Shown: positions 43,847-52,486 of the stretch, in pieces
How positions within the stretch are numbered: the stretch's first letter is position 1
Layout of the letters: each line of letters starts with the position of its first letter
Assembly: GCA_934796775.1 (NCBI GenBank)
Contig: CAKVPH010000011.1
Location: 1 to 55,336, forward strand
DNA from: an uncultured Clostridia bacterium
Lineage (GTDB): Bacteria > Bacillota > Clostridia > Christensenellales > Borkfalkiaceae
Direction: 5' to 3'
Length of the DNA stretch: 55,336 bases
Translations under genes and position numbers: made by a program
The notes under the pieces: generated by a model
Databases searched by the model: none
What the model was told of the DNA's origin: nothing
The model's input: the letters and a program-made list of their open reading frames with translations, nothing else

Positions 43847-46219
43847 ATGAAAACGAAACGTAAAATAATATTAAGTCTTGTTTTGGTTTTGCTGTTCGCG
43901 GCTATTATGTCGGCAACGGCATCGGCGGCGTTCTCCGATAAAAACGTTACGGCGTTTGCCGACGGAGAAATTGTTGCCGAAGTGCAAACAGGCGCGGAAA
44001 AGGGCGGTAAAAAATACTGTCCCGCCTATCTTGGCGAAACTATCGATAAAGAACTTATAGCTAAGAGTATTGCCGTTTACAGACTCGTAAACGGCTCTCG
44101 CGGCGATAAAATAGCTATCACCGCTGCAAATATAGGCGATGCCGATTTAAGCAAAGAAGGCGAAACTTCCGTAACCGTTACGGCAGACGGATACACTTGT
44201 TCAGTGCCTGTATACGTTTATAAAACGGAAGTAATACAACCGCTCGAACCCGACCACATTCTTTCCTGGTCGAGCGCGTTTAACCTCTACTTTGAATCGC
44301 AGATAACAGGTTCGGAAAGCACTATTATCGCCACCACTAACATAATATCCGAAACTAAATACGGCATACCGCAGGATATGGTAACCCTTCGCACGCCGAC
44401 GCTTTACGACGGAAACAAGGAATACAAACTTCACACCGTAGGCCACGTAAGTCAAAAACAAATGCTCGTGTATTTCTCTAATATAAACGCGGGTGATTTG
44501 TCCGATTTGCCCATAGGCAGCGTCCTTTCTCTTAACGATAATTTCCGTTTCTATCGTTATATAGACGGAACTTATATTGCCGCATATAAACTTAACGGTG
44601 CGGCAGGTTACGTCTGGACGGGCGATAGCTGGGCTAACTTCGTTGCTGATACTACTGACTTTGAACTCAGTACCGAAAGTATAGAATTACCCGCAGGCGC
44701 GTCATATCCGCTTGGTTACACGTTAAAGCCGGAAGGCTCGTATATTGAGGCAAAGATCTCTTCTTCAAACGAATCCGTCGCTATAATAGAAAACGGCAGA
44801 GTTCGTTGCTTAAAAGAAGGTACTGCGGAAATAATCGTTTCGGTAGGCACAAAAACCAAAAAAGTTTCCATTACAGTAAGCAAAGGCACGGTAAAAGGCT
44901 TTAAACTTGCAGACGACAGAATGTATTATCTCTCCGAAGGAAGCGATTTTGATCTTTCCAAAATAAAGGTTACACCCGATTTCGGTAACGGCGTTTACGG
45001 CGACGAGTTTGTTTTAAACGAGCAAAACGCTTCTTACGATAAATCGTTATTGAAAGAAGGCGAAAACGAACTGTGTGTTTCCGTGGATAACGGCGGAGTG
45101 ACAGGCACTGTAACCTTAAACGTTTGCGTGGTAAAAGCCAAAGAACTCGTACCCGTAAATTTCTGGAGTGCGGATCAAAGCGGAAACTTCTTCGGCGCGA
45201 TAGTAATTCATTTTTCCGGCGATTACGATAACAGCGCAAACTTGTACCTTAAATATCTCACGGAACAAGAAAAAACTGACGTTTTAAACAATATAGAGTT
45301 TATAAGAGACGGCAAAAAAGCTGAAATCGCGGGAGTGGAGTTCATGACCAGTTTATTGACAATTGACGTTAAAATAAACGGCGTTTCGGTTAAAAACTAT
45401 AAAGCAGGAGACAGACTTGTTTTAAAAGAAGGTCTTAAACTGTACAAATGGACTGGTGAAATAGCAAACGCAACGCCTAAGGGTAGCGGAGATTTTGTTG
45501 CCACGGGCGTTATCGGTAGTGATATAGAATACGTTTACGGCAAAAACGGAACGTTTAAGCAAAACATTCAATATAAATCTATAGGAAAAGTTAAAGACGT
45601 AGTTTATCTTGAATTAAACGAAAAAGCAGATTGCAACGTATATTCTATGCCTGGTTATGCAACCGTCGGTGAATGGTTTTTTGTCGTTGAAGACGAATCA
45701 ATCGTGTCCGTGGACGTAAACGGAAATATGACTGCTAAAAATGCAGGCAGAACTACCGTTCACGCTTATCTTGAAGGCGGTTTAGCGGGAGAACTTACTC
45801 TTTCGTACGACGTCGTCGTTGCAGACAGTGTTTTAAGCTATGGAATAAACGCCAAAGAACTATCCATTACTACGGAAGACGACCTTAACGGAACTTTGTT
45901 TGAAAAACTCGGCATAAAAGGGTATATCCGCTACGTTTCGGGCAAAACGCAAACGATAGCCTTGACCGGATGTACTATTACGGGCTTTGATAAAACGGTA
46001 AAAGACGCTCAGACGGTAAAAATAACGTTTAAAGTAGGCGAAATCGAATATTCTTCTGACCTAATCGTAAAAGTTACCGAAAAAGGTAAAAATACGGATA
46101 ATACAGGCAATAACGGCTGTAAAGGGAATATTTCTTCTTTCGCATTTACGGGGGCGTTCACATTTTTAATTGCCGCTGTTGTTATAACGGCTTTTAAGAA
46201 AAAAACTTGCAATGATTAA
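43847..46219 (+). CDS. Surface protein, partial paralog of the giant protein, with Cys-containing anchor
   Basis: A 790-residue exported protein (signal about 1-28, ending ATASAAFS). Over most of its length it matches the C-terminal third of the giant protein: QDMVTLRTPTLYDG against QNMVTLRIPALDAA, FRFYRYIDGTYIAAYKL against FRFYRYIDGTFVAAYKF, DFDLSKIKVTPDFGNG against TLDLSKIKVCADYGDG. It carries two BIG2-like domains and two copies of the recurrent module, and lacks the LamG repeats. The end is NNGCKGN, a hydrophobic helix and FKKKTCND. It probably arose by partial gene duplication and acts as a smaller binding scaffold. It starts 1 nt after the previous stop, with AAGGAG upstream. Confidence 0.75.
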   Translation: MKTKRKIILSLVLVLLFAAIMSATASAAFSDKNVTAFADGEIVAEVQTGAEKGGKKYCPAYLGETIDKELIAKSIAVYRLVNGSRGDKIAITAANIGDADLSKEGETSVTVTADGYTCSVPVYVYKTEVIQPLEPDHILSWSSAFNLYFESQITGSESTIIATTNIISETKYGIPQDMVTLRTPTLYDGNKEYKLHTVGHVSQKQMLVYFSNINAGDLSDLPIGSVLSLNDNFRFYRYIDGTYIAAYKLNGAAGYVWTGDSWANFVADTTDFELSTESIELPAGASYPLGYTLKPEGSYIEAKISSSNESVAIIENGRVRCLKEGTAEIIVSVGTKTKKVSITVSKGTVKGFKLADDRMYYLSEGSDFDLSKIKVTPDFGNGVYGDEFVLNEQNASYDKSLLKEGENELCVSVDNGGVTGTVTLNVCVVKAKELVPVNFWSADQSGNFFGAIVIHFSGDYDNSANLYLKYLTEQEKTDVLNNIEFIRDGKKAEIAGVEFMTSLLTIDVKINGVSVKNYKAGDRLVLKEGLKLYKWTGEIANATPKGSGDFVATGVIGSDIEYVYGKNGTFKQNIQYKSIGKVKDVVYLELNEKADCNVYSMPGYATVGEWFFVVEDESIVSVDVNGNMTAKNAGRTTVHAYLEGGLAGELTLSYDVVVADSVLSYGINAKELSITTEDDLNGTLFEKLGIKGYIRYVSGKTQTIALTGCTITGFDKTVKDAQTVKITFKVGEIEYSSDLIVKVTEKGKNTDNTGNNGCKGNISSFAFTGAFTFLIAAVVITAFKKKTCND

Positions 46220-48689
46220 TATTAACGATTTAAAAATAGAACGCGCTAAAACGCCTTTGGCTGTTTGCGAAAAAAATCCCGTCGTGCAGTGGAGTATCTG
46301 CGGGGAAGAGCAAAAGGCTTACAGAATAAAGGTATTTTCGTCAAAAGAAAAACTCGAACTCAACGACTGCGACGTTTTCGACAGCAAAAAAATTCAGGAT
46401 AGTCAAACGATAGGACACACAATAAACGGTGAAAATCTTATTTCTGCAACGAGATATTTCGTTACGGTTGAAGTTTTCGGCGAAAGTTCTTCCGATAAAG
46501 CGCAAACGTATTTTCAAACCGCGCCAAATCCTTCCGACTGGAAAGGTTACTGGACGTATATGCCTCTCAAACGGCAGGGCGGATCGTCTGTTTACAGAAA
46601 AAACGTCATGCTTGATTCAGCGCCTGAAATAGCCACGGCTTATGTGGCGGGGCTTGGCTGGCACGAACTGTTTATAAACGGCAAAAAGGCAGGAGACGGG
46701 GTTTTTGCCCCGTCTAACTGCGATTATTCAAAAAGAACTTATTATTCCGTTTACGACGTTACAAAGTATCTGACCGCAGGCGAAAACGTTATCGGCGTCG
46801 AACTCGCTCACGGTTGGTTCGGTTCTAAAAAACTATTGCTCCAACTCAACATAGTTTTAAAAAACGGCAAAAAATGTGAATTTCATTCCACGGCAGGTGC
46901 CGGGTGGTGGACTAAAAACGGCGCGGTTACAGAAGACAGCGTTTACGACGGCGAAGTTTACGACGCGCGCATAGACTACGCAAAAGATAATTTATGGGCG
47001 CAAAAAAACAGCAAAGCGGGCATAGACGAAGGCTACGTTCTTCCTATAATAGCTTGCGGCGAATCAACTCTTTTTCCCGATAATTTGCCTGCTGAAAAAG
47101 TGTGCGGAGAGTATGATCCCGTTTCGGTAACCCGTTTTGAAAACGCCTTGATTTACGATTTCGGCGTGAATATTTCGGGCTGGGTAAAAATTAAAGTTAA
47201 AGCCGAGCGTGGCGCGCGCATTTATATAAAATACACCGAAAGGCTTAAATCAAACGGCGATGTAGACGCTACTAATTTAAGAAGCGCGCTTGCCGCCGAC
47301 GTATATATCGCTTCGGGCGAAACGGACGGCGAAATCTACAGCCCGCGCTTTACTTATCACGGGTTTCAGTATGCCAAAATTCAAACGGAAGGCACCGCCG
47401 AGATTATAAGCGTCGTTGCTCAGCATGTTCACACGGATAGCGAAGTTGTAGGAAGCTTTTCTTGTTCAGACGAAAAACTTAATTATTTACATAAAATCGC
47501 AGTAAGAACGGAGCTTAACAATCAACACGCTACGCTTACAGATTGTCCTCAGCGTGACGAGCGTTTCGGTTGGATAAACGATTTGGCATCCAGATTATAC
47601 CAAACGGTTTACAACTGCGAAATGTCGGCGTTTTTCTCTAAAATAGTGGCAGATATATCCGATACCATGACCGAAAACGGCTGCATAGGCGATACCGCGC
47701 CGTATTACGTCGGCGGAAGACCTGCAGATCCTGTGGGTGCGGCGTATCTGTTAATGCCGTTTTTCAGCTATAAATTTTACGGCGATAAAACCGTTATTCT
47801 TCGCGAATACAATAACCTTAAACGTTGGGTAGATTTTCTTTATTCCGAATTTAAAAACGGCTCTTTAAACTATTCTTATTACGGAGACTGGGTTTATCCC
47901 GAATGTTACGGCAAACCTGCGGATAAATATTTTGTTTCAAGCATTTCGGCTTTATGGCAAATGGAGCTTATGACTAAAATCGCAAAAATTGCGGGAGAAA
48001 AAAAAGACGAAGAAAAATATTCGTCTATGGTAGAAGCGGTTAAAAAAGGCTTAAACGAACGGTTTTACGATAAGAAAAACAAGACCTATTCGCTCGGAAC
48101 TCAAACAGAAAACTCAATGGCTCTTACTTTAGATCTTGTTCCCGAAGAAGATAAAGCAGCCGTTGCCGAAAAAGTTTATGCAGACGTAGTAAATAAAAAT
48201 TATCATTCTTCCTGCGGTAACGTAGGGTACAGGCATATGTTTTACGCGCTTGCAAATTACGGCTATGCCGATGATGTAATAAAGATTCTCAAAAATCCCG
48301 AATATCCCGGGTGGGGGTATATGGTGGCAAACGGCGCAACATCCGTATGGGAACGTTGGGAAAGCAAAATGAGCAGCGAAATGAACTCTTTCGACCATCC
48401 TATGTTCGGCAGTTACGATGCATTTTTCTACGCCTTTTTAGGAGGTATAAGTGTTGACGACGACGCTTTTGGTTGCGATAAAATAACTATCGCACCCGTA
48501 ACGCCCGAAGGCATGACGTTTGCAAAATGTTCCTTTAAAACTGTGCGCGGAAAGATCGTGTCGGAGTGGATTAAAACGGAAGATAACACGAGCTATCATA
48601 TCGAGATTCCGTTTGGAGTAACCGCCCGCGTTAAAATATGCGGCGAAGAAAAAAAACTTACGCACGGAGTATACGATTTTACAAAATAA
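46212..48689 (+). CDS. Alpha-L-rhamnosidase, GH78 family
   Basis: This 825-residue enzyme removes terminal alpha-L-rhamnose by an inverting mechanism. N-terminal beta domains include the GH78 rhamnosidase N-domain (TAYVAGLGWHELFINGKKAG, NVIGVELAHGWFG). The (alpha/alpha)6 catalytic barrel begins with LTDCPQRDERFGWIND (about 442-457), whose Asp and Glu residues match the conserved substrate-binding and general-acid positions of GH78. TSVWERWESK (about 711) carries the Glu expected as general base. No signal peptide is present, so it works in the cytoplasm on imported oligosaccharides. The start overlaps the previous gene by 8 nt (ATGATTAA). It closes the second locus and strongly suggests a rhamnose-containing substrate such as rhamnogalacturonan. 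Confidence 0.92.
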   Translation: MININDLKIERAKTPLAVCEKNPVVQWSICGEEQKAYRIKVFSSKEKLELNDCDVFDSKKIQDSQTIGHTINGENLISATRYFVTVEVFGESSSDKAQTYFQTAPNPSDWKGYWTYMPLKRQGGSSVYRKNVMLDSAPEIATAYVAGLGWHELFINGKKAGDGVFAPSNCDYSKRTYYSVYDVTKYLTAGENVIGVELAHGWFGSKKLLLQLNIVLKNGKKCEFHSTAGAGWWTKNGAVTEDSVYDGEVYDARIDYAKDNLWAQKNSKAGIDEGYVLPIIACGESTLFPDNLPAEKVCGEYDPVSVTRFENALIYDFGVNISGWVKIKVKAERGARIYIKYTERLKSNGDVDATNLRSALAADVYIASGETDGEIYSPRFTYHGFQYAKIQTEGTAEIISVVAQHVHTDSEVVGSFSCSDEKLNYLHKIAVRTELNNQHATLTDCPQRDERFGWINDLASRLYQTVYNCEMSAFFSKIVADISDTMTENGCIGDTAPYYVGGRPADPVGAAYLLMPFFSYKFYGDKTVILREYNNLKRWVDFLYSEFKNGSLNYSYYGDWVYPECYGKPADKYFVSSISALWQMELMTKIAKIAGEKKDEEKYSSMVEAVKKGLNERFYDKKNKTYSLGTQTENSMALTLDLVPEEDKAAVAEKVYADVVNKNYHSSCGNVGYRHMFYALANYGYADDVIKILKNPEYPGWGYMVANGATSVWERWESKMSSEMNSFDHPMFGSYDAFFYAFLGGISVDDDAFGCDKITIAPVTPEGMTFAKCSFKTVRGKIVSEWIKTEDNTSYHIEIPFGVTARVKICGEEKKLTHGVYDFTK

Positions 48690-48778
48690 CAAGGCTGAAA
48701 CATAAAAAAGCTAAAACACAAAAAACACAATAACAAAGTTACAAAAACGCAAAAACTGCAGTCATAAAACAAAAAAAA

Positions 48779-48810
48779 CGAACCCCGAAAAAACTCGGAG
48801 TTCGTTTTTT
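48779..48810. terminator. Terminator ending the second polysaccharide locus
   Basis: CGAACCCCGA (48779-48788) pairs with TCGGAGTTCG (48795-48804, one mismatch), followed by six T and preceded by eight A, so it can work in both directions. A second weaker hairpin (CAGA-TTTTG-TCTG) with a T-run follows near 48836-48856. Confidence 0.78.
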
Positions 48811-48890
48811 ACGTTTATGCTAAAAACAAAAAACTCAGATTTTGTCTGCGTTTTTTGTTGGCGGAGCGTTAGTAACGCAAATCGAATAGT

Positions 48891-49628
48891 TTATTTGTTT
48901 TGAATATATATCTTATCACCTGCATAAATACTATTTTCAAAAAGAAACTTCGAAATACTTGATACAGTTATCTGTCTTTCTCTATGCAGAGATATTGTAT
49001 TCCGTGAAATAAACGATAAAATTCGATTATCTTCATTCCCTGTCATTGCAAATATAACAAAATCAAGTTGAGGCGTTTGCTCCAATACATCTAAAAACTC
49101 TTTTGAATAAACTAAATCAACGCATTTAAGACCACCGTCAAAATAAACGCTACCCAGTGGGCTTGAATCCTCTATTATAAAACCCATTAAATACTTATCA
49201 TATTTTTTCTTTGATTCTTCTTGTATTTCGAGTTTATAACTATCAATATTTTTTATGTGAGAATCAAACTGCTTTCGAAAATTCTCTATGTAATACAACC
49301 CGCATTTTTCAACAGATTCGTTTACGATAGCAAATTCTTTGTCGGTCAACAAATAATTTAATTTTCTATTGGTTTTAGCGGCTGTTTGATTTTGCAAACT
49401 CCCTTTTTTATTTAATCTACTATTGTCAAATTGAAAATGTTCAAGCAATAATAGCGTCGTTCCATTTTCTGCAATAGCATCAGGTCTTTTATTTGTTGGT
49501 TTTATTGCAGAAAATAATGGAACTAATGAAGTTAAAAAATTCTCATCTTCGTGCAAACATTCAATACCGTCACTGTTATTAAATAAGCATTTCAAAACGT
49601 TCTCATAATCTCTATTATTCTCTTGCAT
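48891..49628 (-). CDS. Unknown protein of the restriction island, possible PD-(D/E)XK-like fold
   Basis: A 245-residue protein I do not recognise. Near residue 47 it has RPDAIAENGTTLLLLEHFQFD, where an Asp followed by a hydrophobic strand and Glu faintly resembles a PD-(D/E)XK nuclease core, but the expected Lys is missing (E-H-F). The middle is helical and charged (QLDSH.. to EESKKKYDKYLMGF), and the rest alternates beta and alpha. It is the last gene of a minus-strand operon with a methyltransferase, a HaeII-like nuclease and a HEPN-like protein; the gap to its upstream neighbour is 1 nt. An accessory defence or nuclease role is inference from position. Confidence 0.6.
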   Translation of the reverse strand: MQENNRDYENVLKCLFNNSDGIECLHEDENFLTSLVPLFSAIKPTNKRPDAIAENGTTLLLLEHFQFDNSRLNKKGSLQNQTAAKTNRKLNYLLTDKEFAIVNESVEKCGLYYIENFRKQFDSHIKNIDSYKLEIQEESKKKYDKYLMGFIIEDSSPLGSVYFDGGLKCVDLVYSKEFLDVLEQTPQLDFVIFAMTGNEDNRILSFISRNTISLHRERQITVSSISKFLFENSIYAGDKIYIQNK

Positions 49629-49629
49629 T

Positions 49630-50412
49630 TTATCCCCGATGTATATTAAATTCTTTTTCTATCTCATTAGAGCGAATTTCAAAAATTTTATCTTGATATT
49701 TATCATAGGTTTTTATAACTTGAATTATATTCCGAACATCATTTTTATTAGTGTAAGATGTTTCTCTCCAAATATTAGAGTATAAAGCATAAAGTATTGA
49801 AATGATTTTTGAAATATTATTTATTATTTCTTCAACTATATCGTCGTTGATATAACAAAATATTTCATTATTACAATCATCAATACTTAAAGATTTCTTA
49901 TCTAAATGGCAATATACTTTGTCTCGGGCTTTCTTTAGTATAAGAAGATATTTGCTTGAAGATTCCAATAAAAACTTGCATTCTTCTAATGCTTTATCAT
50001 TACTTTTCTTATTTTTGCACTCTCTTTCTAACAATTCTCCAGTTTGGTCATCTTGCAATGTTTCGTAAAATTTTCTTGTAAATATTTTATCCTTATTAGC
50101 AGTAATATTCTCGAAATATTTACTCAAACTTGCATCATCGCTCGATAAAAAAGAAACTAAATCGGTAATTATTCCCATTTGTAGGCTGTAAATAACAGCG
50201 TTCCAAAATGCTGGTGCATAATTGTAAGTTAAAATAAAATCTTCTTTAGCCGATTTGCGACTTTTCAATATTTCCCAATAGGTATTACAACGCATTATTT
50301 TTATAAAATAAGCGTCAATATGCTTTTCAAATTTTTTCTTTTCGGGACAATTAGGAAGAGAATCTTCTGTCCTTCTTGAAACAGTATGCCAAGACCTTAC
50401 TTCAACTTTCAT
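49630..50412 (-). CDS. HEPN/AbiU2-like protein of the restriction island
   Basis: A 260-residue, almost entirely alpha-helical protein. The segment KKARDKVYCHLDKK (Arg about 162) carries R-x5-H followed by Asp, the pattern of HEPN ribonuclease domains and of AbiU2-like abortive infection proteins. The upstream helices (AFWNAVIYSLQMGIITDLVSF) match the usual N-terminal packing of that group. HEPN proteins typically cleave RNA when phage is sensed, so it may add an abortive arm to the restriction system. The ATG at 50412 (MKVEV) is chosen because GGGG lies 9 nt upstream and it falls 2 nt after the upstream stop. A TTG at 50427 would also be in frame. Confidence 0.65.
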   Translation of the reverse strand: MKVEVRSWHTVSRRTEDSLPNCPEKKKFEKHIDAYFIKIMRCNTYWEILKSRKSAKEDFILTYNYAPAFWNAVIYSLQMGIITDLVSFLSSDDASLSKYFENITANKDKIFTRKFYETLQDDQTGELLERECKNKKSNDKALEECKFLLESSSKYLLILKKARDKVYCHLDKKSLSIDDCNNEIFCYINDDIVEEIINNISKIISILYALYSNIWRETSYTNKNDVRNIIQVIKTYDKYQDKIFEIRSNEIEKEFNIHRG

Positions 50413-50414
50413 TA

Positions 50415-51470
50415 TTATAAACCCCAATCAGCACTATGTATTAAGTCATAATGCCTGTCTTTCAGACAATCTGCGCCATTATCTACAGACGGGAACTCTT
50501 CAGCAATTTCTTCGATAAGAGTGTTTAGCAATCTATTACCCATTATATCACCATATTTGCCACGTAATGCTTTTTCATACCAAATACAAAGGTTTTTTTC
50601 AGTTATTATGCTTTGTATTTTATTTTTCCAACCAATTTGATTTAAAAGAGAAACTATGATGTTTTTTTCAGCAGTTTTGCAAACTATTACAATTTTATCG
50701 CTATTTACTTCAGAAACAATACTTTCGGCTAAATCCGTATCTAACGACAAATGTTTTATTTGAACAGCAGGTCCCCAGTTTGCATACATATCCAAACCTC
50801 TATCCGCAGCATTTGTTACGCCAACTCGGTACACTTTAGCATCTTGAATTGCAGTAGGGTTTGAAAAGTCAAGGCACATTACCGAACGAGTAAAGTCCTC
50901 AAACTCCTTTACCATATCGAGTTTTTCGTTATTGATAGAAATCTCTACTTTCAACTCTAATGTGTCTATAAGCGTCGAAAACAGAGCATATACAATTATT
51001 TCGTAAACTTTATCGATACTACGTTTTAAACCTGCTTCAGCCCAAAACATATCAATAAATTCTTTAACGTTAAACGTTTCTCGTGTGGAAGATAAACATT
51101 TATCGAGTGCCGATGATAATTGACTATGCTTATTTGCAAAGCCCTTATAAATATATGCTTCGACAACGCCAGCATTTTCATTATTTTCTTTGGCAAGAAC
51201 AGCGATTTGTGCTGGAGTTATAGCATTAAAAATATCATCTTGGAACTTTGCACTTGATGTGCATTTTCTTCCTAACAGGGCAATACTAATAGTATCGCGC
51301 CACATTTTACTTTTGGTGCGATATGTTTCTAAGTCGGAAGTATTTATGTCTTTGAAAACTCTATCTCTATACAGAATTTCTGCTATTTGTATCGGCTTAT
51401 ATAAATGAACTCGAGATTTTCTAATTACGGTATCTAACGCGTTCTTCGCCTCTTCTAATTGTTTATCCAT
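50415..51470 (-). CDS. HaeII-like type II restriction endonuclease
   Basis: A 351-residue endonuclease matching the HaeII family in length and pattern: VHLYKPIQIAEILYRDRVF near the N-terminus, LKRSIDKVYEIIVYALF in the middle, and NAADRGLDMYANWGPAVQIK (about residue 220-240), in which the Asp and the Q-I-K segment fit a PD-(D/E)XK-type active site. HaeII recognises RGCGCY; the same specificity here is inference. The start overlaps the end of the methyltransferase gene by 8 nt (ATGGATAA) and is preceded by GGAGG, so the methyltransferase is translated first. Codon use is AT-rich compared with the polysaccharide loci, which suggests acquisition by transfer. Confidence 0.85.
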   Translation of the reverse strand: MDKQLEEAKNALDTVIRKSRVHLYKPIQIAEILYRDRVFKDINTSDLETYRTKSKMWRDTISIALLGRKCTSSAKFQDDIFNAITPAQIAVLAKENNENAGVVEAYIYKGFANKHSQLSSALDKCLSSTRETFNVKEFIDMFWAEAGLKRSIDKVYEIIVYALFSTLIDTLELKVEISINNEKLDMVKEFEDFTRSVMCLDFSNPTAIQDAKVYRVGVTNAADRGLDMYANWGPAVQIKHLSLDTDLAESIVSEVNSDKIVIVCKTAEKNIIVSLLNQIGWKNKIQSIITEKNLCIWYEKALRGKYGDIMGNRLLNTLIEEIAEEFPSVDNGADCLKDRHYDLIHSADWGL

Positions 51471-52452
51471 TATTATCCTCCGTTATTTTCATTGCTATCA
51501 TCATTTGTTTCGCAACCGCTTCAATCATTGGAACAGCGACACTATTACCTGTTTGGTGTTTTATTTGCCCGTAATTGACAACGATTTTGTACGTGTCTGG
51601 AAATCCTTGAATCCTTAATAATTCTCTCTCAGTTGGTCTACGCTCATCATTAACTAAAATATAATTGGCAGAGGCTCCAGCGCGCAAGGCTGAACAATAA
51701 GGGTGAGGCGTTATTGAACCTGCCATATTTTCGTGAGAAATATAAGGTTTGGAAAAATTTTTATCTCTCAATCGAGACAATCGAGATACTCGAATATTGT
51801 CTTTAACATAGTATTTCTTGTCAACATTAGTTTCCAATATATCGGAAAGCGTTTTTCGCTGGTCTGCAGGTATAGGCTCTGGAAATTCAAAATTAACTTT
51901 ATTAAGAAAACCGCAAATAATTATACGCTCTCTTTTTTGCGGAACTCCATAGTCTAAAGCGTTTAACACTTTCGCATAAACACAATACCCCAATGCTTCC
52001 AAATGAGAGATTATAGTTTTGAATGTATTTCCATTATCGTGTGCCGTTAAATTCTTAACATTTTCAAGTAAAAATGCCCTTGGCTTTTTTTCTTTCAATA
52101 TTCGCTCAACATCAAAAAACAATGTTCCTTGTGTTTCGTGATTAAAGCCTGCTTTTTTCCCAGCGATTGAAAATGGTTGACACGGAAAACCTGCCAATAG
52201 AATATCAAAATCTGGAATATCCTTTGCTTCAATTTTAGTTATATCGCCGTATGGTTGGTCGCCAAAATTTGCTTTATATGTTTTGCAAGCATTATCGTCC
52301 CATTCAGAAGAAAAAACACAAACACCGCCTACGTGTTCAAAGGCAAGACGAATACCGCCAATACCTGCAAACAGGTCGATAAATTTGAATTTTCCTTTTT
52401 TTATTTCTTGTTCTTCCATATATTCAAAAATGTCACATTGACGAGAAAGCAT
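51463..52452 (-). CDS. DNA cytosine-5 methyltransferase (protective partner of the HaeII-like nuclease)
   Basis: This enzyme methylates cytosine in the recognition sequence using S-adenosylmethionine. Motif I is KFIDLFAGIGGIRLAFEHVG, motif IV GFPCQPFSIAG has the catalytic Cys, motif VI is LLENVKNL, and motif VIII is YGVPQKRERIIICGF. Motif IX/X (RRPTERELLRIQGFPD, KHQTGNSVAVPMIEAV) close the protein; the target-recognition region lies between. The consensus promoter (-10 at 52487-52492) rules out the in-frame ATGs at 52515 and 52488, because transcription starts near 52480. The start at 52452 (MLSRQCDIFEY) is therefore preferred, with 52420 (MEEQEIKKG) as alternative. Confidence 0.9.
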   Translation of the reverse strand: MLSRQCDIFEYMEEQEIKKGKFKFIDLFAGIGGIRLAFEHVGGVCVFSSEWDDNACKTYKANFGDQPYGDITKIEAKDIPDFDILLAGFPCQPFSIAGKKAGFNHETQGTLFFDVERILKEKKPRAFLLENVKNLTAHDNGNTFKTIISHLEALGYCVYAKVLNALDYGVPQKRERIIICGFLNKVNFEFPEPIPADQRKTLSDILETNVDKKYYVKDNIRVSRLSRLRDKNFSKPYISHENMAGSITPHPYCSALRAGASANYILVNDERRPTERELLRIQGFPDTYKIVVNYGQIKHQTGNSVAVPMIEAVAKQMMIAMKITEDNNG

Positions 52453-52486
52453 TACGTGTTTACCATTTCCGTTAGATAGTATTATC

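Noticed and set aside
8916..46219. LPXTG sortase signals on the surface proteins
   Set aside because: No LPXTG or NPQTN-like motif precedes the helices; the conserved element is a Cys-containing motif instead.
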